Assembly (NCBI GenBank): GCA_029975965.1
Contig: JARKOV010000121.1
Span: forward strand, 10,848-74,847
Direction: 5' to 3'
DNA length: 64,000 nt
Origin: Anaerolinea sp.
GTDB lineage: Bacteria > Chloroflexota > Anaerolineae > Anaerolineales > Anaerolineaceae
Below are positions 63,458-64,000 of this stretch, one piece after another. Every line of letters begins with the position of its first letter. Position 1 is the first letter of the stretch. Position numbers and translations under genes: made by a program. Under the pieces are notes generated by a model. That model worked only from the letters and a program-made list of their open reading frames with translations, was not told where the DNA came from and did no database searches.

Positions 63458-63612
63458 GATCGGGGTGGGGGTGTCAGACCATACTTTGAGAAAATTATAG
63501 GATTCCTCCATTGTCTGATTGATCAAAACTCGAATATCGTGGATAATAAGACCATATATCTTGTGAATTAATTCACGATTGGTTTTCCCTGGCTTATTCC
63601 TCACGAGGAACC

Positions 63613-64000
63613 ATGAAAACTTACGATGTGATCATCATCGGTGGGGGCGTGGTCGGTTGCATGGTCGCGCGCTTCCTGTCGCGTTACCAACTCGCGGTGC
63701 TGCTGGTCGAAAAGGAGGCCGATATCGGCATGGGGGCCAGCTCGGCCAACTCGGCCATCGTGCACGCCGGATATGATCCCCTGCCCGGCACCCTGAAAGC
63801 GGATATGAACGTGAAGGGGAATGCGATGTGGGATACCCTCTCGAGCGAGCTGGGCTTTGACTTCGACCGGCGCGGCGATTACGTGGTGGCGGTCGGAGCG
63901 GAGGAGTTCCATGCGCTCGACCTGTTGCTCGAGCAGGGCCGAAAGAACGGCGTTCCTGGGCTGCACGTCATCTTGGGCGACGAAATGCGCCTCCGCGAGC
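63613..64000 (+). CDS. GlpA-like FAD-dependent oxidoreductase (3' end cut by window)
   Basis: The frame from ATG 63613 is open to the window end (129 residues seen). It begins with the FAD-binding loop YDVIIIGGGVVGCMVARFLSRY and continues with EKEADIGMGASSANSAIVHAG, a pattern of the GlpA/anaerobic glycerol-3-phosphate dehydrogenase-like group. Full-length members have 480-550 residues and oxidise glycerol-3-phosphate or related 2-hydroxy acids. GAGGA at 63605-63609 is the ribosome site. The exact substrate needs the missing part. Confidence 0.87.
   Translation, partial: MKTYDVIIIGGGVVGCMVARFLSRYQLAVLLVEKEADIGMGASSANSAIVHAGYDPLPGTLKADMNVKGNAMWDTLSSELGFDFDRRGDYVVAVGAEEFHALDLLLEQGRKNGVPGLHVILGDEMRLRE

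Larger units (their letters stand above)
63212..63612. other. 401-bp intergenic region, terminator and three repeats
   Basis: It contains, in order, the ATPase terminator (63235-63280), a 33-bp dispersed repeat copy (63312-63344), a C/G-rich hairpin (CCCCTCCCC at 63369-63377 with GGGGAGGGG at 63384-63392) and palindromic element copy 4 (63396-63457). This is the densest repeat cluster of the window. Confidence 0.6.

Overview
The window is about 60% GC and packed with carbohydrate-catabolism genes. It most resembles a chromosome segment of a heterotrophic Chloroflexota bacterium of the class Anaerolineae. This is inferred from the gene mix: many plant-polysaccharide glycosidases with MalFG-type sugar importers, a HlyD/MacB-type exporter with a lipoprotein adaptor, a non-pyrrolysine MttB-family protein, 7TM-GAF sensor proteins and a DUF2721 protein. 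No rRNA, tRNA, CRISPR array, transposase, prophage or plasmid gene was seen. Both ends cut genes: a GH127 enzyme on the left and a GlpA-like FAD enzyme on the right.

Layout. 1-5.7 kb: a LacI-GH127 unit read leftward, and a divergent unit of ketose 3-epimerase-like protein, DUF1330 protein and GH13 alpha-glucosidase. 5.9-12.3 kb: leftward genes for an ABC exporter (two FtsX/MacB-type permeases, ATPase, HlyD-like lipoprotein), a flavodoxin-like protein and a membrane protein. 12.4-22.6 kb: mixed genes, including a GyrI-like protein, a seven-repeat FG-GAP membrane-anchored protein, a GH42 beta-galactosidase, an aldose-epimerase-like protein, two-subunit class I fumarase, L-rhamnose mutarotase and an EEP-fold hydrolase. 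22.6-34.8 kb: a 12-kb leftward gene series (SDR, enolase-superfamily enzyme, SDR, 1049-residue glycosidase-like protein, sugar-binding lipoprotein, two permeases, MttB-like protein, unknown protein). It faces a GntR regulator, a GH36 alpha-galactosidase and an SMP-30 lactonase (34.9-38.9 kb). 39-45.4 kb: GNAT, cytochrome-b5-like protein, GH31 alpha-xylosidase, DgoD-like dehydratase and a Gfo/Idh/MocA oxidoreductase. 45.4-48.8 kb: a complete dTDP-L-rhamnose operon (rfbCBAD). 49.3-57.1 kb: a four-gene unit in which two paralogous 7TM-GAF sensors, one ending in GGDEF and one in HD-GYP, enclose a methyltransferase and a GH3-type adenylating enzyme. 57.2-60.2 kb: DEDDh exonuclease, a possible divergent nucleotidyltransferase and an unknown protein. 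60.3-63.2 kb: a yybP-ykoY (Mn2+) riboswitch and a P2-type cation ATPase.

How it fits together. The glycosidases (arabinofuranosidase, beta-galactosidase, alpha-galactosidase, alpha-xylosidase, alpha-glucosidase) would break hemicellulose and pectin side chains into oligomers and monomers. The importer would take these up, and the epimerase, mutarotases, lactonase, SDRs and sugar-acid dehydratases would feed them to central metabolism. Two regulators have promoter and operator sites legible in the DNA. The LacI operators sit inside and just after their own promoter. A single GntR-type inverted repeat sits between overlapping divergent promoters of the 12-kb series and the GntR-GH36-SMP30 set.

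The most unusual features are the paired sensor / small-molecule-enzyme unit, the GntR-controlled sugar operon with its MttB-like protein and unknown partner, a family of about 60-bp palindromic intergenic elements, and the Mn riboswitch. All functional statements rest on reading motifs and known families; no database search was possible.
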